Below, piece by piece: positions 50,645-60,235 of a DNA stretch of 64,000 nucleotides; position 1 is the stretch's first letter, and each line of letters opens with the position of its first letter. Below the pieces are notes generated by a model that searched no databases, had not been told where the DNA came from, and saw only the letters and a list, made by a program, of their open reading frames with translations. The DNA is taken from contig NZ_CP136693.1 in NCBI RefSeq assembly GCF_032922745.1, positions 186,001-250,000 of the forward strand. Direction: 5' to 3'. This DNA comes from Marinobacter salarius (GTDB taxonomy: Bacteria > Pseudomonadota > Gammaproteobacteria > Pseudomonadales > Oleiphilaceae). The translations under genes were made by a program, and so were the position numbers.

Positions 50645-52166
50645 GGTTCACCTCCGCAGACTCGAACTCTCCCGCCATCCATTGGCCAAGCTGTTCGATG
50701 CTCAGTTCAGAGGTAGACGCGAGGGGTGAAAGCCGCCCGTTACACAGCGCACCCAGCCGATTGCAGAGTTGGTAGAGCTCATCGAGGTCCTCCGAAATCA
50801 GAACAATAGCAGCCCCGGCATCCCGCAATTGGACCAGAGCTTCATGGATAGCCACCGCAGAGCCGACATCAACGCCCCAGGTAGGGTGCGACGCCACCAA
50901 CAGACGGGGGTTCTGTAACGCTTCGCGGCCAATAATGTACTTTTGGAGATTGCCTCCCGAGAGGCTGCCGGCGGTGCTGCTTTCGTCGTTACACCGGACG
51001 CCGAAACGACGGATCACCTCCCGGGAAAATTCGCGGACCCGACCAAAACGAATCAGCCCCCGGTTCACCAGCCCCTGACCGGAGGCTGTCAGCAGTGCGT
51101 TATCTGCCAGGGTCATATTTGGAACCGCCCCCCTTCCCAGGCGTTCTTCGGGAACAATCGCAACACCAAGATTCCGACGTTGATTCGGCGCCAGATTTTC
51201 AATTCCCCGGCCGTCCAGACTGATGCTGCCAGCATCCACCAGAATCTCTCCAGACAGGGCTTTCAGCAGCTCATCCTGGCCGTTGCCCGCTACCCCTGCG
51301 ATGCCCACAATCTCACCCTTGCGCAACTCCAGGGCGACGCTCTTGAGGCTGGTGCCAAACGGATCGTTACTCTTCCATTTCAGGGCCCGGACATTGAGCA
51401 GAACCTCCCCGGGCTCCGCTGCGGTCACCTGAGTTGAAATCGGCGTATCGTTACCGACCATCAGTCGCGCTATGTCGTTCGCCGACACCTCCGCCGGCCT
51501 GCAGTCGCCACTCACGCGCCCCTGGCGCAAAACCGTTGCGTTGTGACAAAGGTTGCGAACCTCTTCCAGCTTGTGACTGATGAACAAAATGCTGCAGCCT
51601 TCGCTCGCGAGCTGCCTCAGCGTGGCAAACAGTGAAGAGACTTCGTGGGGCGTCAGCACCGATGTCGGTTCGTCCAGAATCAGCAAGGTGCTTTCCTGAA
51701 TCAAACAACGGACAATCTCCACCCGCTGACGCTCCCCGACTGACAAGGTACTGACATAGCGACGGGGATCCAGCGCCATACCGTAGCGCTCCGACACTTC
51801 ACGGATGCGTTCGTCGAGCCGCTTCCGGTCCCGGGCTTCAAAAGGAGGCAAGCTGAGGGCGATGTTCTCGGCGACTGTCAGGGTTTCGAACAGGGAGAAA
51901 TGCTGGAACACCATGCCAATGCCCATACTCCGGGCCTGAGCCGGGCTAGTCACCCTGACTTCATGACCATTCCAGAGCATCCGGCCTTCATCCGGCTGAA
52001 CAACGCCATAGATCACCTTCATCAAGGTGCTCTTACCGGCGCCATTTTCACCCAAAAGCGCATGAATCTCACCGGCTTCCACCGTGAGGTCAATTCCATC
52101 GTTGGCCCGGCAACCCGGGTATTCCTTGACGATGTTTTTCAGCTTAAGGCGCAACGCCGCAGCCAT
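50631..52166 (-). CDS. BMP-type ABC importer ATPase (second system, two ABC domains)
   Basis: A 511-residue double ATPase. Domain 1: Walker A GENGAGKST, signature LSVGERQRVEI, Walker B LLILDEPTSVLT. Domain 2: GVAGNGQDE, signature SLSGGNLQKYIIGRE, and VASHPTWGVDV in place of a full Walker B. The degenerate second site matches the other copy. First gene of the leftward operon 52166-47780, behind a sigma-54 promoter. Confidence 0.92.
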   Translation of the reverse strand: MAAALRLKLKNIVKEYPGCRANDGIDLTVEAGEIHALLGENGAGKSTLMKVIYGVVQPDEGRMLWNGHEVRVTSPAQARSMGIGMVFQHFSLFETLTVAENIALSLPPFEARDRKRLDERIREVSERYGMALDPRRYVSTLSVGERQRVEIVRCLIQESTLLILDEPTSVLTPHEVSSLFATLRQLASEGCSILFISHKLEEVRNLCHNATVLRQGRVSGDCRPAEVSANDIARLMVGNDTPISTQVTAAEPGEVLLNVRALKWKSNDPFGTSLKSVALELRKGEIVGIAGVAGNGQDELLKALSGEILVDAGSISLDGRGIENLAPNQRRNLGVAIVPEERLGRGAVPNMTLADNALLTASGQGLVNRGLIRFGRVREFSREVIRRFGVRCNDESSTAGSLSGGNLQKYIIGREALQNPRLLVASHPTWGVDVGSAVAIHEALVQLRDAGAAIVLISEDLDELYQLCNRLGALCNGRLSPLASTSELSIEQLGQWMAGEFESAEVNHVAA

Positions 52167-52214
52167 ACACAGCCTCTCATTCCGTTATGTATGCCTGGCC
52201 AGCCGATTAAGAAA

Positions 52215-52230
52215 CTGACCAAGTAATCAA
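52215..52230. promoter_or_regulatory. Weak RutR-type operator of the 52166-47780 operon
   Basis: CTGACCAAGTAATCAA keeps the left arm TGACCA but has two mismatches in the right arm. It lies 4-19 nt downstream of the start predicted from the promoter at 52245-52258, the same geometry as at other units. Confidence 0.5.
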
Positions 52231-52244
52231 CATTTCAGGTGAGA

Positions 52245-52258
52245 GCAATATGCTTGCC
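52245..52258 (-). promoter_or_regulatory. Sigma-54 (-24/-12) promoter of the second BMP importer
   Basis: Read leftwards TTGGCAAGCATATTGCT: GG at 52258-52257, ten bases, GC at 52246-52245. Very close to TGGCACG-N4-TTGCT. Confidence 0.78.
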
Positions 52259-52289
52259 AATAGTTAATAAAATCGAAAAATTATTTAAT

Positions 52290-52305
52290 TGAACCAGTTG
52301 GTCAG
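52290..52305. promoter_or_regulatory. RutR-type operator of the xdhABC operon
   Basis: TGAACCAGTTGGTCAG has an exact ACCA-GT-TGGT core. It overlaps the -24 element of the xdhA promoter (GG at 52300-52301), so repressor and polymerase would compete for the same DNA. Confidence 0.75.
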
Positions 52306-52313
52306 TTTTTTGC
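52300..52313 (+). promoter_or_regulatory. Sigma-54 (-24/-12) promoter of xdhA
   Basis: TGGTCAGTTTTTTGCA: GG at 52300-52301, ten bases, GC at 52312-52313. The -12 side (TTGCA) is perfect; the -24 side is TGGTC instead of TGGCA because it doubles as operator. Confidence 0.65.
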
Positions 52314-52404
52314 AGAAACCCTTCCTAACGCTGCGGAAAACCTGCCTGAAGAGAGGAATGGGGTGCCGCTATACACCGCAAATAGCCTGCTAGCGGAGAG
52401 AACC

Positions 52405-53868
52405 ATGATCGAATTTCTTCTGAACGGCCAAATTGAAAAAGTTGACCAGTTCGACCCAAATTTGAGCATCCTGGAATGGTTGCGCACCAAAATGCGCCTT
52501 ACCGGTACCAAAGAAGGCTGCGCCTCCGGAGACTGTGGTGCCTGCACGATCATTACAGGAACAGCTGACCAAGATGGCAACACTCATTACGACGCAATCA
52601 ACAGTTGCATCACCTTGCTGGGAAGCCTTCATGGCAAGGAACTGATTACCGTCGAAGCCTTCCAGCAGAAACCACGTCATCCGGTCCAGCAGGGCATGAT
52701 GGAGAAGCACGGTGCCCAATGCGGTTTTTGCACGCCCGGCATCGTGATGTCGCTGACGGCCCTGCATGCCAACCGCAAGAACAGCACGGTCAGCCGTCAT
52801 CAGATTCTTGAGGCCCTGTCTGGCAATCTCTGTCGCTGTACCGGCTATCGTCCGATCATTAAGGCAGGACAGGATGCCATGGTTAAAGAATGGACACCGG
52901 ATACTGAGCACCCGGCCGCTGGCATGGCCCCCGGGTCGTCGGAATCTGCTCTGAGCCGGATTCACCAGAACAACATCACCATCGAAGCAGCCGGAGGTTC
53001 ACGGTATGACGCGCCGGTCTGCCTTGATGACCTTCGCTCATTGCGCCGCGCCTATCCCGATTCCAGACTGGTCGCCGGCAGTACGGATCTGGCACTGGAG
53101 ATCACTCAACAGCTGAGTTCCCTGGATCATCTGGTCAGTGTGGAACGCGTACCGGAAATGAAAGGCTGCGCCCTAGAGGGCGACGAGTTGGTGATAGGTG
53201 CTGCCACTACCTATCAGGCATTCAGGGAAACACTGTGCGAACTTTGGCCGGCGTTCGACGCCATGCTCGAGCGACTCGGCTCACTACAGATCCGCAACCG
53301 GGGCACTTTGGGCGGCAACATTGCTAACGCTTCGCCCATCGGCGATATGCCGCCACCGCTGATCGCACTCAATACCATTTTGGTGCTAGACGGCCCGGAC
53401 GGGCAGCGCTCGATGCCTATCGAAGACTTTTTCCTGGGCTATAAAGAAACGGCCCTGAAATCGGGCGAATTCCTCCACTCTGTGCGGATCCCGGCACCGA
53501 AAACCAACGAAACTTTGCACATCTACAAAATCTCGAAGCGATTGGACGACGACATCTCCGCCGTTCTGGGCGCTTTTCGACTGACCATAACCGATGGTGT
53601 GATCAGTGACTGTCGCCTTGCCTTCGGCGGCATGGCCGCCACGCCCGCCCGGGCACTGCAAACGGAGAACGCGCTCAAGGGGCAGCTCTGGAACGAAAAC
53701 AACGTGGCCGCTGCGATTAACGTCCTTGGCAGCGACTTTTCACCCCTGAGTGATGTCCGGGCCTCGGCCTCTTATCGGCTTCAGGTTGCCGGCAACCTTC
53801 TGCGCCGCGCCTGGCTGTCTTCGGATTCACTCCCACGCGAGCAACTGACGGTGACCGACTATGCGTAA
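52405..53868 (+). CDS. xdhA: Xanthine dehydrogenase small subunit (2Fe-2S and FAD)
   Basis: About 487 residues. The N-terminal part has both iron-sulfur clusters (GDCGACTI with a preceding and following Cys; QCGFCTPGIV and LCRCTGYRP). The FAD domain follows with LVAGSTDLALEI and RGTLGGNIANASPIGD. With XdhB it oxidises hypoxanthine and xanthine to urate with NAD. The start at 52405 follows GCGGAGAG; the frame from 52363 has no ribosome site. First gene of the seven-gene operon 52405-60225. Confidence 0.94.
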   Translation: MIEFLLNGQIEKVDQFDPNLSILEWLRTKMRLTGTKEGCASGDCGACTIITGTADQDGNTHYDAINSCITLLGSLHGKELITVEAFQQKPRHPVQQGMMEKHGAQCGFCTPGIVMSLTALHANRKNSTVSRHQILEALSGNLCRCTGYRPIIKAGQDAMVKEWTPDTEHPAAGMAPGSSESALSRIHQNNITIEAAGGSRYDAPVCLDDLRSLRRAYPDSRLVAGSTDLALEITQQLSSLDHLVSVERVPEMKGCALEGDELVIGAATTYQAFRETLCELWPAFDAMLERLGSLQIRNRGTLGGNIANASPIGDMPPPLIALNTILVLDGPDGQRSMPIEDFFLGYKETALKSGEFLHSVRIPAPKTNETLHIYKISKRLDDDISAVLGAFRLTITDGVISDCRLAFGGMAATPARALQTENALKGQLWNENNVAAAINVLGSDFSPLSDVRASASYRLQVAGNLLRRAWLSSDSLPREQLTVTDYA

Positions 53869-56215
53869 ACTGCCCCTGAACACACCCACACCGGCCCACA
53901 CTGCCCAAGGGCTGGCCGGACAAAGCGCCAAACACGACAGCGCCTGGAAACACGTCAGTGGTCAGGCCCGATACATTGACGACTTACCCATGCCGGAAGG
54001 CATCCTGCACGCCGCGGTCGGTCACAGCCAACAGGCCCACGCCCGAATAATGTCCATGGATCTGGAGGCCGTCCGCCGATACCCCGGTGTCATCGCCGTA
54101 GTCACTGCCAAGGATGTGCCTGGCCATCTCGACATCGGCCCGGTGTTCCCCGGTGACCCGGTACTGGCGGATGAGATCGTGGAGTTTATCGGGCAGCCCC
54201 TGTTCGCCGTCGCCGCAACCTCCCACGAAGCTGCACGCAAGGCAGCGAAGCTGGCGAATGTTCAATACGAGCCCCTGGATGCGGTCATTACCGTAAACCA
54301 GGCACTGGACAAAGAATTGTTTGTTCGCCCCAGCCAGACCCAGTTGCGAGGTAACCCTGATCATGCTCTCTCCCAGGCATCTCATCGCCTGATCGGCGAA
54401 CAGGTCGTCGGTGGACAGGAGCATTTCTACCTGGAAGGACAGGCTTGTCTAGCCGAACCCACCGAAGACAGGGGTATGTTTGTTCACACCTCCAGCCAGC
54501 ATCCCTCCGAAGTACAGAAGCTGGTCGCTGAGGTATTAGGGCTGCCCATTCACGAGGTCCAGACTGAGGTTCGAAGAATGGGCGGCGGCTTCGGCGGGAA
54601 AGAGACCCAGGCGGCCCCAGTCGCCTGCATTGCAGCCCTACTAGCCAATGCGACGAGCCGACCGGTGAAGTACCGTTTGTCACGCCCCGACGATATGATC
54701 CAGACCGGTAAGCGGCATGACTTCTTCAATACCTATGACATCGGCTTTGACGATGACGGCCTGATTCAGGCGGCCGACATTATGGTCGCAGGCCGTTGCG
54801 GTTACTCCCCCGACCTGTCCGATGCCATCGTCGATCGTGCCATGTTTCATGCCGATAATGCCTACTATCTGAACCAGGCCCGGGTTACCGGCCACCGCTG
54901 CAAGACCCACACCGTTTCGAACACGGCATTCCGGGGCTTTGGCGGACCTCAGGGCATGATGATCATAGAACAGGCCATGGATGATATGGCCCGCCACCTT
55001 GGCCGCGACCCGCTGGATATCCGCAAGCTCAACCTGTACCGGCCCGGACGCGACATCACCCATTATGACCAGACCATTGAACAGCACGTACTTCCGAAGC
55101 TGATGGAGACGCTGGAAACCAGCTCTGACTATCGTCAACGGCGTTCGGAAATCACCAAATTCAACCAGTCCAGCACGGTACTCAGGCGGGGGCTGGCGCT
55201 GACGCCTGTAAAGTTTGGCATCTCCTTCACCGCCAAACACCTGAACCAGGCGGGCGCACTGGTTCACATCTATACCGATGGCAGCATTCATGTAAATCAC
55301 GGCGGTACCGAGATGGGCCAGGGGCTCTATATCAAGGTGGCGCAGGTGGTTGCGTCCGCTTTCCAGGTCGATCTTGAGCGCGTCAAAGTGTCCGCCACGC
55401 GCACCGACAAGGTGCCCAACACCTCGCCAACCGCCGCCTCTTCCGGCTCCGACTTGAACGGCATGGCAGCACTGGACGCCTGTGAAAAGATTCTCGCGGG
55501 GCTGACAGACTTTGCAGTACAGAACTGGTCGGTCTCACCAGAAGCCATCCATTTCTCGGATAACCAGGTGCAGATCGGCGACCTGCAGATGCCATGGGAA
55601 AGCTTTGTTCAGGCCGCCTATATGAACCGGGTACCACTGTCTTCCTCAGGTTTCTACGCCACTCCCAAGATCCACTACGACCCGGAAAGCGGAAAGGGGC
55701 ACCCGTTTCTGTATTACTCGAACGGCGCCGCCTGCTCTGAAGTAGTGATCGACACCCTGACCGGGGAATATCGGGTCCTTCGTACCGACATCCTGTTTGA
55801 TGCCGGTCGCTCCCTGAATCCCGATATCGATATTGGCCAGATCGAAGGCGGGTTCGTCCAAGGTATGGGCTGGCTGACCACGGAAGAACTGGTGTACAGG
55901 GATGACGGCAAACTGCTAACAACCGGCCCTGCCACCTACAAGATTCCGGCAGTCTCGGACTGTCCGCCCGACCTGAGGGTTGCTCTGCTGGCCGACAGCC
56001 CGAACCGCGAAGCCACGATATTTCACTCCAAAGCGGTCGGGGAACCGCCATTGATGCTCGGCATCGCCGTCTGGAGCGCCCTGCGGGACGCAGTCTCGAG
56101 CCTCACCGACTATCGCTTCAGCCCACCGCTGGACACGCCCGCCACACCAGAACGGGTGCTGGGTGCCGTCACCGCTAGCCAGGCCTGGCTTGGCAAGCAG
56201 CAGGAGGCATCCTGA
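53861..56215 (+). CDS. xdhB: Xanthine dehydrogenase large (molybdopterin) subunit
   Basis: A 784-residue catalytic subunit. Moco motifs GGGFGGKETQ and NTAFRGFGGPQG, the TSPTAASSGSDLNG segment and the catalytic Glu in KAVGEPPLMLG are present. Length and order match bacterial XdhB. The start overlaps xdhA by 8 nt and the stop overlaps xdhC by 1 nt. Confidence 0.95.
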   Translation: MRKLPLNTPTPAHTAQGLAGQSAKHDSAWKHVSGQARYIDDLPMPEGILHAAVGHSQQAHARIMSMDLEAVRRYPGVIAVVTAKDVPGHLDIGPVFPGDPVLADEIVEFIGQPLFAVAATSHEAARKAAKLANVQYEPLDAVITVNQALDKELFVRPSQTQLRGNPDHALSQASHRLIGEQVVGGQEHFYLEGQACLAEPTEDRGMFVHTSSQHPSEVQKLVAEVLGLPIHEVQTEVRRMGGGFGGKETQAAPVACIAALLANATSRPVKYRLSRPDDMIQTGKRHDFFNTYDIGFDDDGLIQAADIMVAGRCGYSPDLSDAIVDRAMFHADNAYYLNQARVTGHRCKTHTVSNTAFRGFGGPQGMMIIEQAMDDMARHLGRDPLDIRKLNLYRPGRDITHYDQTIEQHVLPKLMETLETSSDYRQRRSEITKFNQSSTVLRRGLALTPVKFGISFTAKHLNQAGALVHIYTDGSIHVNHGGTEMGQGLYIKVAQVVASAFQVDLERVKVSATRTDKVPNTSPTAASSGSDLNGMAALDACEKILAGLTDFAVQNWSVSPEAIHFSDNQVQIGDLQMPWESFVQAAYMNRVPLSSSGFYATPKIHYDPESGKGHPFLYYSNGAACSEVVIDTLTGEYRVLRTDILFDAGRSLNPDIDIGQIEGGFVQGMGWLTTEELVYRDDGKLLTTGPATYKIPAVSDCPPDLRVALLADSPNREATIFHSKAVGEPPLMLGIAVWSALRDAVSSLTDYRFSPPLDTPATPERVLGAVTASQAWLGKQQEAS

Positions 56216-57075
56216 TGGAACGTCGAAAGCTCTGGTACCAGGCCGTAGCCGACTGCGAAGCACGCGGTGAGCCCTATGCCCTGGTCTCTGTTCTCGGCGT
56301 AGCCGGGTCGGTCCCCCGGGAGCCGGCCAGCAAGATGGTGGTCACTGGTGAACACAGTTACGACACCATCGGTGGCGGGCACCTGGAGTACCAGATTTGC
56401 CAACAAGCCCGGGACAGGCTGGCTCGTCAGGACTATACCAGCGACCTCGCACACTTCCCGCTGGGCGCCAGTCTTGGTCAGTGCTGCGGCGGCAGCGTGT
56501 CGGTACTACTGGAAGCACACCCGGGGAGTGAGCAGGAACTGATACTGTTCGGGGCCGGCCATGTCGCCAAAGCGCTGGTCACTATCCTCGCTCAGCTGCC
56601 CTGGCGAATCACCTGGGTGGACGAACGTCTTGAGCTGTTTCCATCTGATGTACCCGCCAATGTCCATATCCACCACACGGATGACCCCGTCGGTGATGCA
56701 CCCAACCTGTGCTCGGGTAAACACGCTCTGATCTTGACCCACAATCACCAACTGGATTTCGATCTCTGCCGCGCCCTGTTAACCGCCGGCGGTTGCTCAA
56801 GCCTGGGCCTGATCGGGTCAGAAACCAAGGCAGATCGATTCCGCAAGCGGCTGGACCACCGGGGTTTCAGTGCCGATGCCATCGACTCCATCCGCTGCCC
56901 CGTTGGCCATCCTGATGTCCCCGGTAAACGGCCAATGGAAGTGGCCGTCTCGATCAGCGCCGAACTGCTGGCTCTGACCACCCCCCACCGGACAACTTCC
57001 GCCCGACGAGGGTTGCCCTGGCGGCAACTGCGGGGGCTGATCCAGAACACCGATACGAAAGAGACAACCGAATGA
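56215..57075 (+). CDS. xdhC: XdhC, molybdenum cofactor insertion factor
   Basis: A 286-residue accessory protein that binds Moco, promotes its sulfuration and hands it to XdhB. The N-terminal XdhC/CoxI segment AVAGSVPREPASKMVV and the GQCCGGSVSVLLE cysteine motif are seen; a Rossmann-like domain follows with LFGAGHVAKAL. It is fused into the operon by a 1-nt overlap upstream and a 4-nt overlap downstream. Confidence 0.93.
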   Translation: MERRKLWYQAVADCEARGEPYALVSVLGVAGSVPREPASKMVVTGEHSYDTIGGGHLEYQICQQARDRLARQDYTSDLAHFPLGASLGQCCGGSVSVLLEAHPGSEQELILFGAGHVAKALVTILAQLPWRITWVDERLELFPSDVPANVHIHHTDDPVGDAPNLCSGKHALILTHNHQLDFDLCRALLTAGGCSSLGLIGSETKADRFRKRLDHRGFSADAIDSIRCPVGHPDVPGKRPMEVAVSISAELLALTTPHRTTSARRGLPWRQLRGLIQNTDTKETTE

Positions 57076-57302
57076 CCATTGAAGCACTCAACGCCCTGCA
57101 CCATGAGGAAGCGGAAGCCCGACTCGCCCGCAGCCATGAGTTCTGGCCAAAACTGACTGAGCAAGACTGGTTCGATGCCTTTGAGGCTCATCCGAAGATG
57201 GGAGACATCAACAGTCTGCGTGCAACGTATGCCAGCATCAAAGCCATGGTCATTGGCGAGCAGGCCAGGATGACCAAATTGCGACTGGAGAAACTGCTAT
57301 GA
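57072..57302 (+). CDS. uraD: Shortened OHCU decarboxylase (UraD) with internal deletions
   Basis: A 76-residue protein, less than half the usual length of about 165. It keeps the UraD start (MTIEALNALHHEEAEARL), the catalytic-His region DWFDAFEAHPKMGDINSLR, the GEQAR stretch and the exact family ending TKLRLEKLL. What is missing is about 25-30 residues before the DWFDAF segment and about 60 between GEQAR and the C-terminus, including the FGxxFI region. Frame, start and stop are intact, with 4-nt overlaps to xdhC and uraH. UraD normally decarboxylates OHCU to S-allantoin. Activity of this form is doubtful. Confidence 0.8.
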   Translation: MTIEALNALHHEEAEARLARSHEFWPKLTEQDWFDAFEAHPKMGDINSLRATYASIKAMVIGEQARMTKLRLEKLL

Positions 57303-57643
57303 GCGCAAAAAGCTCCGTTACGACTCACATTCTCGATCTCGGCAGTGGCCAGCCTGCCGCCGGTGTGGCGGTCAGCCTGTATCGGGTTCAGGGCCAGGGT
57401 CATACCGCCATTGCCAGTGGCACAACCGATGCCGATGGCCGCGTAATGGACTGGTTCGATACCGCTCTTGAAGCCGGCCACTACCAGCTCCGTTTTGCGA
57501 CCGGCGACTGGTACCACAGCCTCGGGATGGACGCCTTCTTCCCCGAGGTCTGCCTGGAGTTCCGGGTCAACGATCCGGAGGCCCACTACCACGTTCCCCT
57601 GCTGTTGAATCAGTGGGGCTACTCAACGTATAGGGGGAGCTGA
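57299..57643 (+). CDS. uraH: 5-hydroxyisourate hydrolase
   Basis: A 114-residue transthyretin-like enzyme that hydrolyses 5-hydroxyisourate to OHCU. The active-site and family features are THILDLGSGQPAAGVAVSLY at the N-terminus, HYHVPLLLNQWGYSTY near the end, and the C-terminal YRGS tetrapeptide. It overlaps uraD (ATGA) and guaD (1 nt). Confidence 0.96.
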   Translation: MSAKSSVTTHILDLGSGQPAAGVAVSLYRVQGQGHTAIASGTTDADGRVMDWFDTALEAGHYQLRFATGDWYHSLGMDAFFPEVCLEFRVNDPEAHYHVPLLLNQWGYSTYRGS

Positions 57644-59019
57644 TGACCACAATGACAGATCCATATCTTCCACTGGGCTGCAAGGCTCACCGGGGCACAG
57701 TGCTCCATTTCCTGGAAGACCCGGGCAATGAACCGGAGCCCGCGGCGGGCAGCGTGGCCTTCTTCGAGGACGGCCTGCTGATTGAGCACCATGGCAAAGT
57801 GCTGGTAGCCGGTGACGCCAGTGCATGGTTGCACCAATTGCCCGAAGGCACTGAGGTGACCCACTGGAAAGACCAGCTGATCCTGCCGGGTTTTATCGAC
57901 ACCCACGCACACATGCCCCAACTGGGGGTTATGGCCAGTTACGGTGCCCAGTTGCTGGACTGGCTGGAAACCTACACATTTCCTCATGAGGCCCGATTCA
58001 GCGACATGGACTGGGCCCGGACTGAAGCGAACCGGTTTACCGATCTGCTGCTACGCTACGGCACCACCTCGGGCTTGGTATTCTGCACCTCCCATCCTGA
58101 GTCGGTGCATGCCCTGTTCGAGGCTGGCGAGCAACAGGGAATGGCCCTTACCGCGGGCAAGGCCATGATGGACCGCCATGCCCCCGAAAACCTGAAGGAC
58201 ACGGCCCAGAGCAGCTACGACGACAGCCTCTCGCTGCTGGAAACCTGGCACAAACGCGGACGCCAACGCTACGCGATTACACCCCGGTTTGCCGCTACTT
58301 CGACGCCGGAGCAGCTTTCGCTCGCCGGCAAGCTCGCCGCAGAGCATCCGGATGTCATGGTGCAGACACACTGGGCGGAGAATACCGGCGAAATCCAGTG
58401 GATCCGTGAACTGTTCCCGGAGCGCTCCAGCTATCTGGATGTGTACGATCACTATGGCCTGCTGGGCGATCACACCGTTCTGGCGCACGGGATTCACATT
58501 GATGATGTAGACCGCAAACGACTGTCTGAGACGGGCACCCGCATCGCTTTCTGCCCCACCTCAAATACCTTTCTGGGCAGCGGACTCCTCGACTTCCGGG
58601 AAGCCCGCGAAGCTGGGGTTTCGGTCGGGCTGGCCTCTGATGTTGGCGGAGGTACCAGTCTGTCGATGCTGACCACCATGGCCGAGGCCTACAAGGTTTG
58701 TCGGCTACGCGGCCAAACCCTGACGCCCTGGCAGGCGTTCTATCTCGCCACACTCGGCAATGCCCGGGTCCTGCATCAGGACCAGCAGACCGGCAGTTTT
58801 CAATCCGGGCGCTTTGCTGACTTCGTGGTCCTAGATCCGAGCGGAACACCGCAGTTGGCCATGAAGCAGGAATTCACACACACGCTCTTCGAAACTCTCT
58901 TCAATCTGATGATTCTGGGCGACGACCGAGCCATCACCGCCTCTATCGTGGCCGGTGAACTACGCCACCAGGCAGCAGGAACTGACGCTGCCACCACCTA
59001 CTTCACGCAAGGAGCCTGA
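57643..59019 (+). CDS. guaD: Guanine deaminase
   Basis: A 458-residue amidohydrolase that turns guanine into xanthine, feeding XdhAB. Motifs are GFIDTHAHMPQL (zinc His pair), TFPHEARF, QTHWAENTGEI, HGIHIDD and the catalytic acid in ASDVGGGTSLS. This matches the E. coli-type GuaD over its full length. It lies between uraH and puuD in the urate operon. Confidence 0.94.
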   Translation: MTTMTDPYLPLGCKAHRGTVLHFLEDPGNEPEPAAGSVAFFEDGLLIEHHGKVLVAGDASAWLHQLPEGTEVTHWKDQLILPGFIDTHAHMPQLGVMASYGAQLLDWLETYTFPHEARFSDMDWARTEANRFTDLLLRYGTTSGLVFCTSHPESVHALFEAGEQQGMALTAGKAMMDRHAPENLKDTAQSSYDDSLSLLETWHKRGRQRYAITPRFAATSTPEQLSLAGKLAAEHPDVMVQTHWAENTGEIQWIRELFPERSSYLDVYDHYGLLGDHTVLAHGIHIDDVDRKRLSETGTRIAFCPTSNTFLGSGLLDFREAREAGVSVGLASDVGGGTSLSMLTTMAEAYKVCRLRGQTLTPWQAFYLATLGNARVLHQDQQTGSFQSGRFADFVVLDPSGTPQLAMKQEFTHTLFETLFNLMILGDDRAITASIVAGELRHQAAGTDAATTYFTQGA

Positions 59020-59022
59020 GCC

Positions 59023-60225
59023 ATGGAAGCCTACCTCAGCGAATGGTTGTCCCTTCTGGTCCGCTGGTTTCACGTTATCGCAGGCGTTGCCTGGATCGGC
59101 GCATCGTTCTACTTCATCTGGCTGGACAATCACCTGCGGGAACCACCGGAATGGAAGAAAAACGAGGGCATCAAGGGCGACCTGTGGGCCATTCACGGCG
59201 GTGGTTTTTACGAGATCGCCAAGTACAGACTGGGGCCGAAGGAAATGCCCCGGGAACTGCACTGGTTCAAATGGGAAGCCTATTCAACCCTGCTTAGCGG
59301 TCTGGCCCTGCTGTTTGTTGTTTACTACATGGGCTCACCGGGCTATCTGATCGACCCGGCCAAGGCCGATCTCAGCACCGGTGCCGCCATCGCAATCGGC
59401 CTGGGCAGCATTGCCGTGGTTCTTGCCATTTACGAAACCCTGATTCGAAGCCCTCTTGCCGACAAAGGCAAGGCGTTTGCGCTAATTCTGTTCGGCATTC
59501 TGGTTCTCGTCGACTGGGGGCTGTTTCAGGTGTTCTCAGGCCGGGGCGCGTTTATCCACGTCGGGGCGGTGATCGGAACCATCATGGTGGCCAACGTCTT
59601 TCTCGGCATTATTCCCTCACAGCGGGCGCTGGTCGACTCGGTCCGGGCGGGGGAAGAAGCCAACGAAAAGGTCGCTCGCCTGGCCATGCTCGCCAAGCTG
59701 CGCTCGACCCACAACAACTACCTGACGTTGCCGATCATCTTCATCATGATCAGCAACCACTACCCGCTGCTGTATGGAAACCCTCACGGCTGGGCAATCC
59801 TGGCGGCCATCGGGTTCATCACGGCCTTCGCCCGGCACTACTTCAACCTCCGGCACAGGGACATCAACCAGCCCTGGATATTGGCGGTCGCCGCAGTGCT
59901 CACCGCTGCCTTGATCTGGCTTGTGGCCCCGGCCCCGGCAACCACGCTGGATACGGCCGACCACCCGGAGGTCAGTAATGAGGTCGCAATCGCTCTCATC
60001 AACACCCACTGTGTGGCCTGTCATGCCAGCAGCCCCGGCCATCCGGCCTTTCAGGCACCGCCAGCGGGCATCAAACTGGAGAACCTGTCGCTTCTTGCCA
60101 TGCACGCCGACAAGGTACGCCAGGCGGCGGTAGATTCTCACTACATGCCACTGGGCAACCTGACCGGCATGACGAACGAGGAACGCCAGCTACTGGGGCA
60201 ATGGCTACAGCACAACAAACCCTGA
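59023..60225 (+). CDS. puuD: Membrane-bound, cytochrome c-linked urate oxidase
   Basis: A 400-residue integral membrane enzyme. The N-terminal part has about eight helices (RWFHVIAGVAWIGASFYFIW in helix 1) and the C-terminal 80 residues form a periplasmic cytochrome c domain with one heme site CVACH (near residue 331) and an axial Met candidate in HYMPLGNLTGM. PuuD oxidises urate to 5-hydroxyisourate and passes electrons to the respiratory chain, so no H2O2 is made. It ends the operon, right before a strong terminator. Confidence 0.94.
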   Translation: MEAYLSEWLSLLVRWFHVIAGVAWIGASFYFIWLDNHLREPPEWKKNEGIKGDLWAIHGGGFYEIAKYRLGPKEMPRELHWFKWEAYSTLLSGLALLFVVYYMGSPGYLIDPAKADLSTGAAIAIGLGSIAVVLAIYETLIRSPLADKGKAFALILFGILVLVDWGLFQVFSGRGAFIHVGAVIGTIMVANVFLGIIPSQRALVDSVRAGEEANEKVARLAMLAKLRSTHNNYLTLPIIFIMISNHYPLLYGNPHGWAILAAIGFITAFARHYFNLRHRDINQPWILAVAAVLTAALIWLVAPAPATTLDTADHPEVSNEVAIALINTHCVACHASSPGHPAFQAPPAGIKLENLSLLAMHADKVRQAAVDSHYMPLGNLTGMTNEERQLLGQWLQHNKP

Positions 60226-60235
60226 AATCATCCTG

